From: Vibrio pomeroyi
GTDB lineage: Bacteria > Pseudomonadota > Gammaproteobacteria > Enterobacterales > Vibrionaceae
Direction: 5' to 3'
Length of the DNA stretch: 64,000 bases
NCBI GenBank assembly: GCA_041879425.1
Contig: CP090854.1
Coordinates: 1,674,001-1,738,000 of the forward strand
A model generated the notes under the pieces. The model was not told where the DNA came from, did no database searches, and saw only the letters and a list, made by a program, of their open reading frames with translations. This document shows, in pieces, positions 47,272-58,260 of this stretch. The position numbers and the translations under genes are program-made. The first letter of the stretch is position 1; every line of letters begins with the position of its first letter.

Positions 47272-50200
47272 ATGTCAGTGGATGATGAACAAATTTTGGA
47301 TTCCGTAACCGCTTGGAATCCGCTCTCATACTCTCAACAACGTTTGTGGTTATTCCAACAATTACAACCGATGAGCTTAGCCTATAACTTGGGTGGCTTA
47401 CTTTGGTTTGAAGGTAACGGTGTAACTGTTGAAAAGCTTCAACATTCATTAAACGAAATGGTCTCGGTATTTCCTTCGCTACGGAGTCAATTTTCTGAAA
47501 TCGAAGGCAAAGCAGCTCAGCGCGTGTTGCCTTTTAAGCCTGTTGATTATGACTGTATTGACATGCAGGGTGGCTCGGATGCGATTAAAGCGATTAATCA
47601 AGATGCTCGACAACGTTGGCAACAACCTTTCAATTTATTGGAAGGTAATCTTGCTCGCTGTTGTATTTATCAAGTCAGTGAGCATCGCTTCGCTGTGTTG
47701 CTTTCGACTCACCACATCGTCACTGATGCTTGGTCATTTCAAATCAAAATTAAGATGCTGGTTAATTCGGTTGCAGGCAAAACCTACAATGGGAAAGAGG
47801 TTCAAAGTTATCTTGATTACGCAGCAGAGCAGGCCAGTGCAGAAACGTCTGATCTCTATAAACAACAGAAAGCGGCGTGGGTAGAGAATCAGTTTATCAG
47901 TCAAGAGTCGCTCTCGATATCAAATCTTAACGATCAATTACAAGATACTTATGGGGCGAGGCATGAGCTTGTTAGCTTGTCTAACGAAACCAATGAATCA
48001 ATCAAAAAGTTAAGCAGTGAGTTAGGCGCGACCAAATTTGAGATTTTGGCGTCGGCAATGATGCTAACGCTGCGCCAGTACTCTTCTAATGTTCATCCTT
48101 CAATTTGTGTTCCCGCCCTAAACCGAAATGCCAAGAATCGCAGAACGGTCGGTTTTTATGTGAATAGTGCAGTGATGGGTTACCGCATTGACGCAGAAAT
48201 GAAGCTGTCTCAGCTAGTCAACACTACTCATGCTTCAATGAAAGCGTCGCTAGCCTACGAAAGTACTCCATTAGAAGCGCTTGTCGGCGACTTACCACTT
48301 CCTACAACGGCACTGAACTTTCGGAATCACGGTGGTAAATTTTCACTTAACGCCAACGGGGTTTCGGCCGAGTTTGAAGAATTTCCAGTATTAGAAACAC
48401 CGTTTGAACTGGTGTTGGACGTTATTAATAAAGGCGATACACCGTTAAGGTTTGTCTATGCAAAAGAGAAATTCACTCGTCCTTTTATCACCAAATTCAT
48501 CGAAAGTTTTAAAGTAAACTTAACGACCATTGTTCAATCACCAGATGCAGCTGTAGCGTCGGTAAATGCAATCTCAAGCAAGGACATGAGGTTAATAGAC
48601 CAATATGGTTCGGGTGATCACTCTTGGCACTATCGTCCGTTTACTGATTTAGTGACGGAGCAAGCCGTTAAGTGTCCGAATAGTATTGCGTTAAAACACC
48701 AAAATGAGTCAATGAGCTATCTAGAGTTGGAGACTCGTTCAAACCAGTTGGCGCATTCGATTTTGTCTCAAAAGACCACTTCAAAATCACCGATTGGTGT
48801 GATGATGGAGCGTGGCGTCGATATGATAGTTTCAATGATCGCCGTTCTGAAAGCGGGCGCGCCTTTCTTACCCTTAGACCCAGATTACCCAACCGAACGA
48901 TTGAATTTTATGTTGGAAGATAGTGGTGCTGAGCTACTCCTGACTCATTCTAAATCTAGGTCTAGATACGCTGATGTATTAAACAGTAGTGATGGTGTTA
49001 CTCAGTTCTGTGTTGAGAGTGTAGAGCTTTCAGGTTTGCCTTCAGATAATTCTTTTAAACGTCCGTTGGCCGAAGAGCTGGCCTATATCATCTATACCTC
49101 TGGTTCAACGGGAAAGCCAAAAGGCGTCACCATATCTCATGAAGGTTTGAGCATGCATGTTCAAACGATTGGTCAGCGATATGGCATGAGTGAAGATGAC
49201 GTTGAACTGCACTTTGCATCGATTAGTTTTGATGGTGCGGTTGAACGTTGGACTGTGCCATTAGCCTTTGGCTCTCGCTTGGTGATTCGTGATCAAGAGT
49301 TATGGACTGCGGAAAAGACCTGCGATGTACTGCAACAAGAAAAAGTGACCATCGCTTGTTTTCCTCCAAGCTATGTCGGCCCGTTACTCGACTGGATTGA
49401 AGCGACAAAACCACCATTGGCACTGCGATCCATTACCTTGGGCGGTGAAGCGTTCACTCGAGAGACCTTTGAACGAATCCAAGATGTGTTAGCGCCACCA
49501 AGAATCATTAACGGTTATGGTCCAACAGAAACGGTTATCACGCCGATGATTTGGGAAGCGTATGCACAAGATTCAATGGAGAGCGCATACGCGCCGATTG
49601 GAACTCCAGTCGGTGATAGAAAGCTGTATGTACTTGATTCTGAGTTAAGCCAAGTGCCATTTGGGTGCAGTGGTGAGTTGTACATTGGTTCTGAAGTGGG
49701 CTTAGCTGAAGGCTATTTGAAACAGCCTAATTTAACCGCTGAACGTTTTGTTCCTGATCCATTTTCTAATAATGGCGAGAGGATGTATCGAACGGGTGAT
49801 CTCGTTCAGTGGCGCGATGATGGCATCATGGAGTACCTAGGTCGTGTAGACCAACAGGTTAAGATTCGTGGGTTCCGTGTCGAACTAGGGGAGATCGAAT
49901 CCCAACTTCAGGCGCTTTCAGGCGCGGAGTTCTGTGCTGTTGTTGATCACGAATCTCCTACGGGTAAAAAGCTTGTCGGTTATGTTCAGCTAAGTGAAGG
50001 GCAACAAAGCGAGACGCAAGCAAATAAGGCCGAACTGAACGATGTTTTATCGCAAAGTACTCATAGAAATGAAGAAGTTCGATGGATTGAACTATTGGGA
50101 CAAACGCTGCCTGATTACATGGTACCTGCCTGCATTATTGTGCAAAACAAGTTGCCTCTGACACCTGCAGGTAAGGTCGATAGAAAGCAATTGCTTGCTC

Positions 50201-53200
50201 CTGATTGGTCTGAGCTACACACCGAACAAGGTGAAGTTGAGAACGAGCGACAACAAGTTCTTGCTGATATTTGGTGTGATCTACTTAAGGTGAAGAGTGT
50301 TGGAGCGAATAGCCAATTCTTTGCGCTAGGTGGTGACTCAATTACGGCTCTTCAACTAGTCGGAAAGGTGCGTCAACAAGGTTTCATGTTATCGCCAAAA
50401 CAAGTTTTCGATTTTCCGAAGTTAAGTGATATGGCGGACAATCTAACAGAAACCAAGCTGGTCAAAGCTGAACAGGTTAAGCTCCAAGGCGAAGTCGCAC
50501 TGCTACCCATTCAGCAAAGATACATCGATCATTTTAAATTGAGTCGTTGTAATCAATTCATTCAGTTTAACTGGCGTTACCCAGTAGATGTTGAACGATT
50601 GACTGCTTCATTCAAAGGTCTTGTTGAACACCACGACGCATTGAGACTGCGCTTTGCTCATTCGTCGGACTCTTCATTAAAAGCGACGGCAAATTATCAA
50701 GACAATGCCGAGTTTGCTATTCATTCATTTGAAGACGAGATAAACCTTGAACAAGTTCAGGCGAGTATAGATCTAACTCACGGTGTCATTGGTGCTGTCG
50801 GAACTAGCAGCCTGAACAAACAGGGTGAACTTGGTCAGCAAAGCGAAATTTTAATTGCGATTCACCATCTCGTTGTAGACGCACTTTCGTGGCCAGTGAT
50901 TATTGAAGACCTCGCTAAGCTTTATAGTGCACATCAAGAAGCTTATGACACTCAAGATACGGTTCAAATAGCATCACCTGAACTCTCATTGGGTCAAAAG
51001 ACACATCATCAAGGTAACTGGGGCCATACCTTAAGTACATTGACGATATCTGAAGATCAAAAAACGTACTGGGCAGAGCAAACGAAATCACCGCTTTATC
51101 CTACAAAACGTGGAAAGCCTATTGCGATGCAATGGCATACTCCTTTATCAAAAATCAATGCTCTAAATAAAGCTGGCCAAGAATTTGCTCGCCTCACTCC
51201 GGAACAAATTGCATTCATTGTGAGTGCTTTAACGGTCAGTACGTTAAACCAAGGAAAGGCGTTAACCATTCATCGTGAATCTCACGGTCGCTATACCGAA
51301 AACTCCGGGGTTGATTTAAGTCGAACTGTCGGCTGGTTCACATCATTATATCCGCAAGCCGTTCCTGCTCTTGATTCGTTGGAAGAGTGGGTTAAATCCC
51401 TCAAAGATAATTGTAATGCAGACGAGCTTGGCGGCGTTACGTTCCATGCTGGTGTGAGGCAAAATCTTTGGCCTCATGTTGGTGATATGGATGTGCTGTT
51501 TAACTATTTAGGCAATCTTACTCAACAGATGAATGACGCGGTTGAGGTAACAAATACGGGCTTATGGCGTGATGAATCAAACGCTGCAGATGCGGCGATT
51601 GTTATCAATGCTTCTGTGCACACTGAGCACTTAACATGGGATGTTGAGTTGGATAGTCACAGTTTCAAACAAGTTGAAGTTGAGGCACTACCTGCGGCAT
51701 TTGTTAGCAGCATCGAACGTTTACATGAACTGTTTATTGAAGCCAATCCGGTATTAACCAGCAACGATGTACCACTGGTTGAGTTGACTCAAACCCAATT
51801 AAATCAACTTTGTGCAAGTGCAAGTTCATCAGTTGCTTCAAGTTCATTACCTCGAACAATTTTACCGTTATCAACCTTGCAACAAGGTCTCTATTTCCAC
51901 GCGAAGCTCTCTGAAAGTAATAGTACGTACGTCAATCAGATAACGTTGCCTTTAAACAACGTTGATGTAACCAAGATGATTGATGCTTGGCAAGGTGTGA
52001 TGAATAGACACCAAATGCTGCGTTCTACATTGTTCTCATTTGATGGTGGGGCTTACCTTGCCGAATGGCCAGAACTTAGTCTGAATTACACGATATTGGA
52101 TGTTCGAAAGCGTAGCCAATTTGACCTTGATTCCTACAAGCAGAAAACGATTGAGCAAGGCTTTGAGTTAGAGCAGTTTGTTGACCATGCAAAAGTAAAA
52201 CCTTTGTGGCGCGTCGATTTCGTTCAAACCCATGATGATCAAGTGCAATGTATATTTACGATCCACCACATTCTAATGGATGGATGGAGTACGGGCGTAC
52301 TACTCAGCGATTTGTTTGCCTTGTATCAAGGCCATACTGTTGCACCAGTCAAAGGTGAGTTTTCAGACTATTTGTCTTGGATACAGAACCAAGATAGTCA
52401 GCAGTCTAATCAGTATTGGCAGCGCTACCTTCAAAACATGGAATCACCAACACGTTTGGTTGAATCTTTTGGAAAACCGAATGCCGAGGTCACTGATTCT
52501 AACGTATCCAGTTTCCATCGTTACAATGACGACTATTCATCTGAGACTATCAGCGAATGGTTACCTAAGCTAAAACAAGCGGGTGTCACGCTTAACACGT
52601 TAACTCAAGCCGCTTGGCTACTGACATTGAACCGCTTCACCGGGCAAGAGAGCCCAGTTTTTGGTAATACGGTAGCGGGGCGTCCGACAGAGCTGGCTCA
52701 CAGTGATTCGATGGTGGGTTTGTTTATCAATACGTTGCCTATCTCTCATCGAATTGATCTTTCTAAATCAGTATCTGAATGGATGTTAGAAATTCAAACA
52801 TCATCCAGTGAGCAGCGTGAGTTCAGTTATTCGTCTCTGTCAGATATCCAAGCACAAACTGGGTGGTCTGGTGAGAATCTATTCGACACCTTAGTGGTTT
52901 TTGAAAACTACCCATTGGATGAAGCACTTCTAAATAGTGAAGGGAACGGTGAATTTAGCATTGGTGAGCCAGAAAGTTATGAGTTTACCCATTACCCGTT
53001 AACCTTGGCTATTTTGCCGAGCGAGTCGCTTCGCATCGTTTTTGCTTACGACGAGAGTAAGTTTACACCCCAACAAATAGAAGCTCTGTGTACAACTAAT
53101 CGACACTATTTAACTCAACTTGTTCAACACTTAACGGAACGCTTAGGGCGATTGTCTGAATTGGCTCCAGAGCAGGTGAGTGAGCTTAGTTCATTTGACC

Positions 53201-56200
53201 GTGAACCAGAAGCTTGGACATTTGAACCGTTTACCGACTTAGTGGCAAAGCAGATGTTACTGCGTCCTGATAGTGAAGCGCTAGTATCGAACGTTGAGGT
53301 TGATAATGGACAACAAAGACAGCGTTTAACTTATCAACAAGTGGTTGAACAGAGTGATGCGATAGCTTCGAGGCTCATTATTGAAGGTGTTGAACGCGAT
53401 GATATTGTTGGTGTGTTCTTTGAGCGTGACTGCAATATGCTGGTGGTAATGATGGGTGTCATGAAAGCAGGCGCGGCTTTCTTGCCATTAGATCCTTCAT
53501 ATCCCCAAGAGCGCTTAGACTTTATGGTCAAAGACAGCGGAGCGCGTGTTTTGGTTCATGATTTATTAAGTGAATCTTTAGCGAATCGTATTAAGAACCA
53601 AGCTAAAACTATCAGCTATAGCTCGTTTGATTTAACTGAAACCCTCAAACAAAAGCCTGCGATTTTACCTGATCAACTGGCTTACATGATCTACACATCG
53701 GGTTCGACTGGCAAGCCGAAAGGGGTTTGTGTGTCGCAACAAGGATTGAGCATGCATGTCCAAACTATCGGACAGCGATATGGCATGACAGCAAGCGATG
53801 TGGAACTGCACTTTGCGTCAATCAGTTTTGATGGCGCGATTGAACGTTGGACTGTGCCATTGGCATTCGGTTCACGCTTAGTTATTCGAGACCAATCATT
53901 GTGGAGCGCTCAACAAACCTGCGATGTATTAACACGTGAACAGATCACTATTGCGTGTTTCCCTCCAAGTTATGTGTTGCCATTGTTAGAGTGGATTGAA
54001 GGCTGTAGCCCCGAACTCTATGTGCGCTCGTGGACATTAGGTGGCGAAGCCTTCACTCGTGATACCTATTTCCAATTGCAACGCGTTCTAAAACCTAAGC
54101 GAATCATTAATGGTTACGGGCCAACCGAAACCGTTGTCACGCCAATGATTTGGGAGGCGTATCCAGAAACTGAATTAGAAAGTGCTTACGCACCTATCGG
54201 GAAAGCCGTCGGAAATCGAACTTTATACGTGCTGGATTCGGCATTAAACCGTGTTCCTGCAGGTGTTTCTGGAGAGCTCTATATAGGGGAAGAAGTTGGG
54301 CTCGCAAGAGGGTACTTTGAACGTCCTGATCTAACATCTGAACGTTTTATTCCTGATCCATTCTCAAGTAATGGTGAGCGAATGTATCGAACCGGGGATG
54401 TGGTGAAATGGCGTTCAGATGGCGTTATGGAGTATCTCGGTCGTAGCGACGAACAGGTTAAGATTCGAGGGTTTAGAGTTGAGCTTGGTGAAATAGAATC
54501 TCGCCTACAAAAGATCACCGGTTCGGATCAGTGTGCTGTCGTTGCTTGTGACAGCCCATCAGGTAAACAGCTGGTGGCATATATACAAAGCGATAACGAG
54601 CTATCTAATGTTCAGGCTCTGAAAGATCTTGCTAGAGATCTTCCTGATTACATGGTGCCTAGCCAAGTTGTCAAAATGGATAAGATTCCTTTAACTCCAG
54701 CGAGTAAAGTCGATAAAAAACGCTTACCGATACCAAACTGGCAAGAGGAAGTGAGTTCAGAATATATAGCACCGATTGGGGAGATGGAGCTAGCGTTAGT
54801 AAGTCAATGGCAAGTGCTATTTAGCAAAGAGAAGATAAGCCGTGAGGATGATTTCTTTGCTTTAGGTGGTCAATCGCTATTGGCGACCCAGCTTGTAGGA
54901 AGGCTGAACCAACAAGATAACATCAGGCTGCCATTACAGGCGGTGTTTGATACGCCATTGCTTAAAGACCTTGCTGCGCAATGTGTATTGTCAGACGCTC
55001 AGAATCAGAGAGAAATGGTTGCCATCGAGCGCGTGCTTCGGCTGCCATACATGCCGGCTTCTGCTGTACAAAAACGATTGTGGTTCGTTCAACAACTGCT
55101 ACCAACCAGTGCCGCTTACCACATGCCTTTAGGACTTAAATTTAATGGGGATGTGAACGTCACTGCTCTTGAGCGAGCAATCAATATTCTGATTGCTCGT
55201 CATGAAATCTTGAGGACGAACTTTAGCCAGGTTGAAGGTGAGCTGATGCAATCTATTCATGCTGAGCGAGAAATTCCTCTTGGTCTCCATGATCACTTTG
55301 CATCCGATGAACAAAGGTTGTCTGCGTACCAAGATCTGATTGCTAAACCGTTTGATTTTTCTGAAGGTTCGCTGATTCGATTTGATTGGATAATCGGTAA
55401 ACCTGAGACATCAGCGAACGTTAAACAGGGCGAATTGCTTATTGTCGCGCACCATATTATTTGCGATGGAATCTCCATGCAGCAACTGCTTTCAGAATTG
55501 GCTGATTGCTATGTGTCCATGATCAGAAGTGAAGAGGAAAGGAAAGGACAGGGGCTACGAACACCGGAAATTACTAACGATTTACAGTACGCAGACTATG
55601 CGAATTGGCAAAAGCAGTGGCTTGAATCAGAAGAAGCATCCGAACAAAAAGCATGGTGGTTGAATGCGCTGAAATATGACATTGAACCACTGGTATTGCA
55701 CAGTGACGTGTCGAGAGATCAAGCGGATACGCGAGGTAACCGACTCCACTTTGAACTGACAAGTGAGCAAGTTTCCAATATCACTGCATTAGCTGTATCA
55801 CATAACACGACTCCTTTTAATGTCATGCTGACGTTGTGGCACTTGCTGATGCACAAGTATTCCGGCCAAGAGCAAGTACGTGTTGGTGTGCCAGTTGCTG
55901 GTCGAACACAGATTGAAACACAGACGATGCACGGCTGCTTCATTAACAGTTTGGTTATTCCGTCTCAATTTAGTGGAGAGCTGTCTTTCTCTGGTTTACT
56001 TAATCAAGTGAAGTCATTCACTGAACAGGCACTGCAGCGACAAGACTTCCCTTTTGAAATGTTGGTTGAATCACTTGGGGTTACCGGAAATCTGCGGTAC
56101 CACCCGGTGTTCCAAACCAGTTTCAACTTCCAGAGCTTTGATGAGCAATCCTTGTTCGACTGGCAAGGACTCGATGTCGAGCCATTTGATCCAGGTGTTG

Positions 56201-58260
56201 TGAATGCTCAGCTCGAAATCGGTATGGATATCCAACAGATGTCTGAAAGTAAGTGGCTTGGTTTCGTAAGCTATGTGTCTCCGATTTTCACGCAAGATTT
56301 CGCACAAGCGTTGCTTGAGCATTGGCTATTACTTTTAGATAGGGTAGCTACAAACAGTGATAAGTTAGTTAGCCAACTTCATTTGATCGATGAGAATGCA
56401 ACACAGCAAAGTCGAGCGTTCAATAACACCTCCCTTGATTGGGGTGATTTCGTGACGCCGTCACAAGCGATTCAACAGCAAGCTAAAGAAACACCAGATG
56501 CCGTCGCCTTATCAATGCAAGGTAAAACCCTTACATACAAACAATTTGATGCTCGTGTTAACCAACTCGCTAACTGGCTGCGTGAGAGAGGGGTTACTAA
56601 TGAAACGCGTGTTGGTTTAGGACTTGAACGTTCGTTTGACTTAGTGGTTGGTTTGCATGCTATCACTCGTGCCGGTGGTGCTTATGTGCCATTGGATCCA
56701 AGTTATCCGGCAGAACGACTTAAGTATATATTGCAGTCGGCGAATATAGACTTGCTGCTTACGGATTCAAGCTCAATGCACTTGTGGCCAGAAAGTGAGG
56801 GCTGCGAATATCTCGATTTAAGCCAGCTAGATACGTCAGCGCAGTCATTAATGCCACCATTAGTTCACTGGCATCCAGATCAGGCGTTGTATGTGATCTT
56901 TACTTCTGGTTCAACGGGCCTGCCAAAAGGAGTGGTGAACACTCAAGCTGCATTACAAAACCGTTTGAATTGGATGCAACAAGAATATGCACTCAATGAA
57001 TCCGATTGTGTGTTGCAGAAAACGCCATTTAGCTTTGATGTTTCGGTATGGGAGTTCTTCTGGCCATTGATGACTGGCGCACGCTTAGCGATCGCGCCGC
57101 CTGACGCTCATCGCCAATCAAGTGTCCTATCCGAAGTCATTCAACAAGAACAGGTGACAACACTCCATTTTGTGCCGTCGATGTTGAACGCGTTCTCGGT
57201 AGAAACAGACATATCAGACTGTGTTTCTTTAAAACGCATTATCTGTAGTGGTGAAGCACTACCTGCCGACCTTGTTGATCAAGTGCTTAATAACGCTCCA
57301 GTTGAATTACATAACCTGTACGGGCCTACAGAAGCGGCGATCGATGTGACGTATTGGCCATGTGAGTTACCCGTGTCTAAGCGTATCCCGATAGGTTATG
57401 CGATCAGTAATACTCAGCTACATGTACTTGATGACAACTGGAACCCTGTGCCGATTGGTGTTCCTGGTGAATTGTATTTAGCGGGTATTGGATTAGCGCG
57501 TGAATATCTAGCTCGCCCGGACCTTACCGCAGACCGATTCGTACCCAATCCGTTTGGAGGGTCAGGAAGCCGAATGTACCGAACGGGTGATCAAGTTATT
57601 CAACTTGCTGATGGTCGATTGGAATATTTGGGTCGTTTGGATAACCAAGTCAAAATTCGTGGCTTGCGCATTGAGTTAGAAGAAATCGAAAATGTGATCA
57701 ATCAACTCGAATGGGCAGAAGAGTCAGCCGTGATTGCGTTTAAGCATCAAACTGGCGACCAATTGATTGGCTATGTCATCGACTCCAATTGGGATCAAGA
57801 CAAACAAGATCTTGTAAACAAACACCTTTCTGAACATCTCCCTGACTACATGGTGCCAAGTATATTGGTTGGGTTGAGTGAGATGCCACTTTCTCCAAAC
57901 GGTAAGCGTGACAGAAAGGCTCTGCCGGCTCCGGAATGGCAGTCAATCGAATACCGCGCTCCGGAGACGGAGTTGGAATTATGGTTTGCGAGTAATTGGG
58001 AAGAGGTTCTAGAAGTCCCTCGAGTGGGTTTGGACGATAACTTCTTTGCTCTGGGTGGTCATTCACTATTAGCAACTCGAGTGGTCGCAAAAGCACATCA
58101 AGAGCTTGGTTTAGAGGTGGTACTGAAAGACTTTTTCGAGGCCAATAGCCTGCAGGCGTTAACGGATAGCTTGCAAGCTCAATATCAAACACAAAATGAA
58201 CATGAACAAGACGAATTCGATGCCATGGCAGCATTGATGGACGAACTGGAGCTGCTATGA
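47272..58260 (+). CDS. Trimodular siderophore NRPS (C-A-T-E, C-A-T, C-A-T)
   Basis: Assembles the first three residues of the siderophore. In 3662 residues: C1 (HHIVTDA near 147), A1 (core YTSGSTGKPKG near 608), T1 (LGGDS, S1023), E1 (about 1077-1497; HHLVVDA, VDLSRTVGW), C2 (about 1533; HHILMDG near 1665), A2 (core near 2141), T2 (LGGQS, S2535), C3 (about 2595; HHIICDG near 2727), A3 (core near 3209), T3 (LGGHS, S3598). Aligning by eye to GrsA gives pocket codes D-G-E-C-T-G-G-(I/V)-T for A1 and A2 and D-V-W-H-I-S-L-I-D for A3; the latter is a serine code. A C domain in the first module suggests fatty-acyl initiation. E1 makes residue 1 D, so C2 should be a DCL domain. The frame extends upstream to 47122, but the ATG at 47272 starts the protein-like sequence and leaves the MbtH gene free. 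Overlaps the next gene by ATGA. Confidence 0.93.
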   Translation: MSVDDEQILDSVTAWNPLSYSQQRLWLFQQLQPMSLAYNLGGLLWFEGNGVTVEKLQHSLNEMVSVFPSLRSQFSEIEGKAAQRVLPFKPVDYDCIDMQGGSDAIKAINQDARQRWQQPFNLLEGNLARCCIYQVSEHRFAVLLSTHHIVTDAWSFQIKIKMLVNSVAGKTYNGKEVQSYLDYAAEQASAETSDLYKQQKAAWVENQFISQESLSISNLNDQLQDTYGARHELVSLSNETNESIKKLSSELGATKFEILASAMMLTLRQYSSNVHPSICVPALNRNAKNRRTVGFYVNSAVMGYRIDAEMKLSQLVNTTHASMKASLAYESTPLEALVGDLPLPTTALNFRNHGGKFSLNANGVSAEFEEFPVLETPFELVLDVINKGDTPLRFVYAKEKFTRPFITKFIESFKVNLTTIVQSPDAAVASVNAISSKDMRLIDQYGSGDHSWHYRPFTDLVTEQAVKCPNSIALKHQNESMSYLELETRSNQLAHSILSQKTTSKSPIGVMMERGVDMIVSMIAVLKAGAPFLPLDPDYPTERLNFMLEDSGAELLLTHSKSRSRYADVLNSSDGVTQFCVESVELSGLPSDNSFKRPLAEELAYIIYTSGSTGKPKGVTISHEGLSMHVQTIGQRYGMSEDDVELHFASISFDGAVERWTVPLAFGSRLVIRDQELWTAEKTCDVLQQEKVTIACFPPSYVGPLLDWIEATKPPLALRSITLGGEAFTRETFERIQDVLAPPRIINGYGPTETVITPMIWEAYAQDSMESAYAPIGTPVGDRKLYVLDSELSQVPFGCSGELYIGSEVGLAEGYLKQPNLTAERFVPDPFSNNGERMYRTGDLVQWRDDGIMEYLGRVDQQVKIRGFRVELGEIESQLQALSGAEFCAVVDHESPTGKKLVGYVQLSEGQQSETQANKAELNDVLSQSTHRNEEVRWIELLGQTLPDYMVPACIIVQNKLPLTPAGKVDRKQLLAPDWSELHTEQGEVENERQQVLADIWCDLLKVKSVGANSQFFALGGDSITALQLVGKVRQQGFMLSPKQVFDFPKLSDMADNLTETKLVKAEQVKLQGEVALLPIQQRYIDHFKLSRCNQFIQFNWRYPVDVERLTASFKGLVEHHDALRLRFAHSSDSSLKATANYQDNAEFAIHSFEDEINLEQVQASIDLTHGVIGAVGTSSLNKQGELGQQSEILIAIHHLVVDALSWPVIIEDLAKLYSAHQEAYDTQDTVQIASPELSLGQKTHHQGNWGHTLSTLTISEDQKTYWAEQTKSPLYPTKRGKPIAMQWHTPLSKINALNKAGQEFARLTPEQIAFIVSALTVSTLNQGKALTIHRESHGRYTENSGVDLSRTVGWFTSLYPQAVPALDSLEEWVKSLKDNCNADELGGVTFHAGVRQNLWPHVGDMDVLFNYLGNLTQQMNDAVEVTNTGLWRDESNAADAAIVINASVHTEHLTWDVELDSHSFKQVEVEALPAAFVSSIERLHELFIEANPVLTSNDVPLVELTQTQLNQLCASASSSVASSSLPRTILPLSTLQQGLYFHAKLSESNSTYVNQITLPLNNVDVTKMIDAWQGVMNRHQMLRSTLFSFDGGAYLAEWPELSLNYTILDVRKRSQFDLDSYKQKTIEQGFELEQFVDHAKVKPLWRVDFVQTHDDQVQCIFTIHHILMDGWSTGVLLSDLFALYQGHTVAPVKGEFSDYLSWIQNQDSQQSNQYWQRYLQNMESPTRLVESFGKPNAEVTDSNVSSFHRYNDDYSSETISEWLPKLKQAGVTLNTLTQAAWLLTLNRFTGQESPVFGNTVAGRPTELAHSDSMVGLFINTLPISHRIDLSKSVSEWMLEIQTSSSEQREFSYSSLSDIQAQTGWSGENLFDTLVVFENYPLDEALLNSEGNGEFSIGEPESYEFTHYPLTLAILPSESLRIVFAYDESKFTPQQIEALCTTNRHYLTQLVQHLTERLGRLSELAPEQVSELSSFDREPEAWTFEPFTDLVAKQMLLRPDSEALVSNVEVDNGQQRQRLTYQQVVEQSDAIASRLIIEGVERDDIVGVFFERDCNMLVVMMGVMKAGAAFLPLDPSYPQERLDFMVKDSGARVLVHDLLSESLANRIKNQAKTISYSSFDLTETLKQKPAILPDQLAYMIYTSGSTGKPKGVCVSQQGLSMHVQTIGQRYGMTASDVELHFASISFDGAIERWTVPLAFGSRLVIRDQSLWSAQQTCDVLTREQITIACFPPSYVLPLLEWIEGCSPELYVRSWTLGGEAFTRDTYFQLQRVLKPKRIINGYGPTETVVTPMIWEAYPETELESAYAPIGKAVGNRTLYVLDSALNRVPAGVSGELYIGEEVGLARGYFERPDLTSERFIPDPFSSNGERMYRTGDVVKWRSDGVMEYLGRSDEQVKIRGFRVELGEIESRLQKITGSDQCAVVACDSPSGKQLVAYIQSDNELSNVQALKDLARDLPDYMVPSQVVKMDKIPLTPASKVDKKRLPIPNWQEEVSSEYIAPIGEMELALVSQWQVLFSKEKISREDDFFALGGQSLLATQLVGRLNQQDNIRLPLQAVFDTPLLKDLAAQCVLSDAQNQREMVAIERVLRLPYMPASAVQKRLWFVQQLLPTSAAYHMPLGLKFNGDVNVTALERAINILIARHEILRTNFSQVEGELMQSIHAEREIPLGLHDHFASDEQRLSAYQDLIAKPFDFSEGSLIRFDWIIGKPETSANVKQGELLIVAHHIICDGISMQQLLSELADCYVSMIRSEEERKGQGLRTPEITNDLQYADYANWQKQWLESEEASEQKAWWLNALKYDIEPLVLHSDVSRDQADTRGNRLHFELTSEQVSNITALAVSHNTTPFNVMLTLWHLLMHKYSGQEQVRVGVPVAGRTQIETQTMHGCFINSLVIPSQFSGELSFSGLLNQVKSFTEQALQRQDFPFEMLVESLGVTGNLRYHPVFQTSFNFQSFDEQSLFDWQGLDVEPFDPGVVNAQLEIGMDIQQMSESKWLGFVSYVSPIFTQDFAQALLEHWLLLLDRVATNSDKLVSQLHLIDENATQQSRAFNNTSLDWGDFVTPSQAIQQQAKETPDAVALSMQGKTLTYKQFDARVNQLANWLRERGVTNETRVGLGLERSFDLVVGLHAITRAGGAYVPLDPSYPAERLKYILQSANIDLLLTDSSSMHLWPESEGCEYLDLSQLDTSAQSLMPPLVHWHPDQALYVIFTSGSTGLPKGVVNTQAALQNRLNWMQQEYALNESDCVLQKTPFSFDVSVWEFFWPLMTGARLAIAPPDAHRQSSVLSEVIQQEQVTTLHFVPSMLNAFSVETDISDCVSLKRIICSGEALPADLVDQVLNNAPVELHNLYGPTEAAIDVTYWPCELPVSKRIPIGYAISNTQLHVLDDNWNPVPIGVPGELYLAGIGLAREYLARPDLTADRFVPNPFGGSGSRMYRTGDQVIQLADGRLEYLGRLDNQVKIRGLRIELEEIENVINQLEWAEESAVIAFKHQTGDQLIGYVIDSNWDQDKQDLVNKHLSEHLPDYMVPSILVGLSEMPLSPNGKRDRKALPAPEWQSIEYRAPETELELWFASNWEEVLEVPRVGLDDNFFALGGHSLLATRVVAKAHQELGLEVVLKDFFEANSLQALTDSLQAQYQTQNEHEQDEFDAMAALMDELELL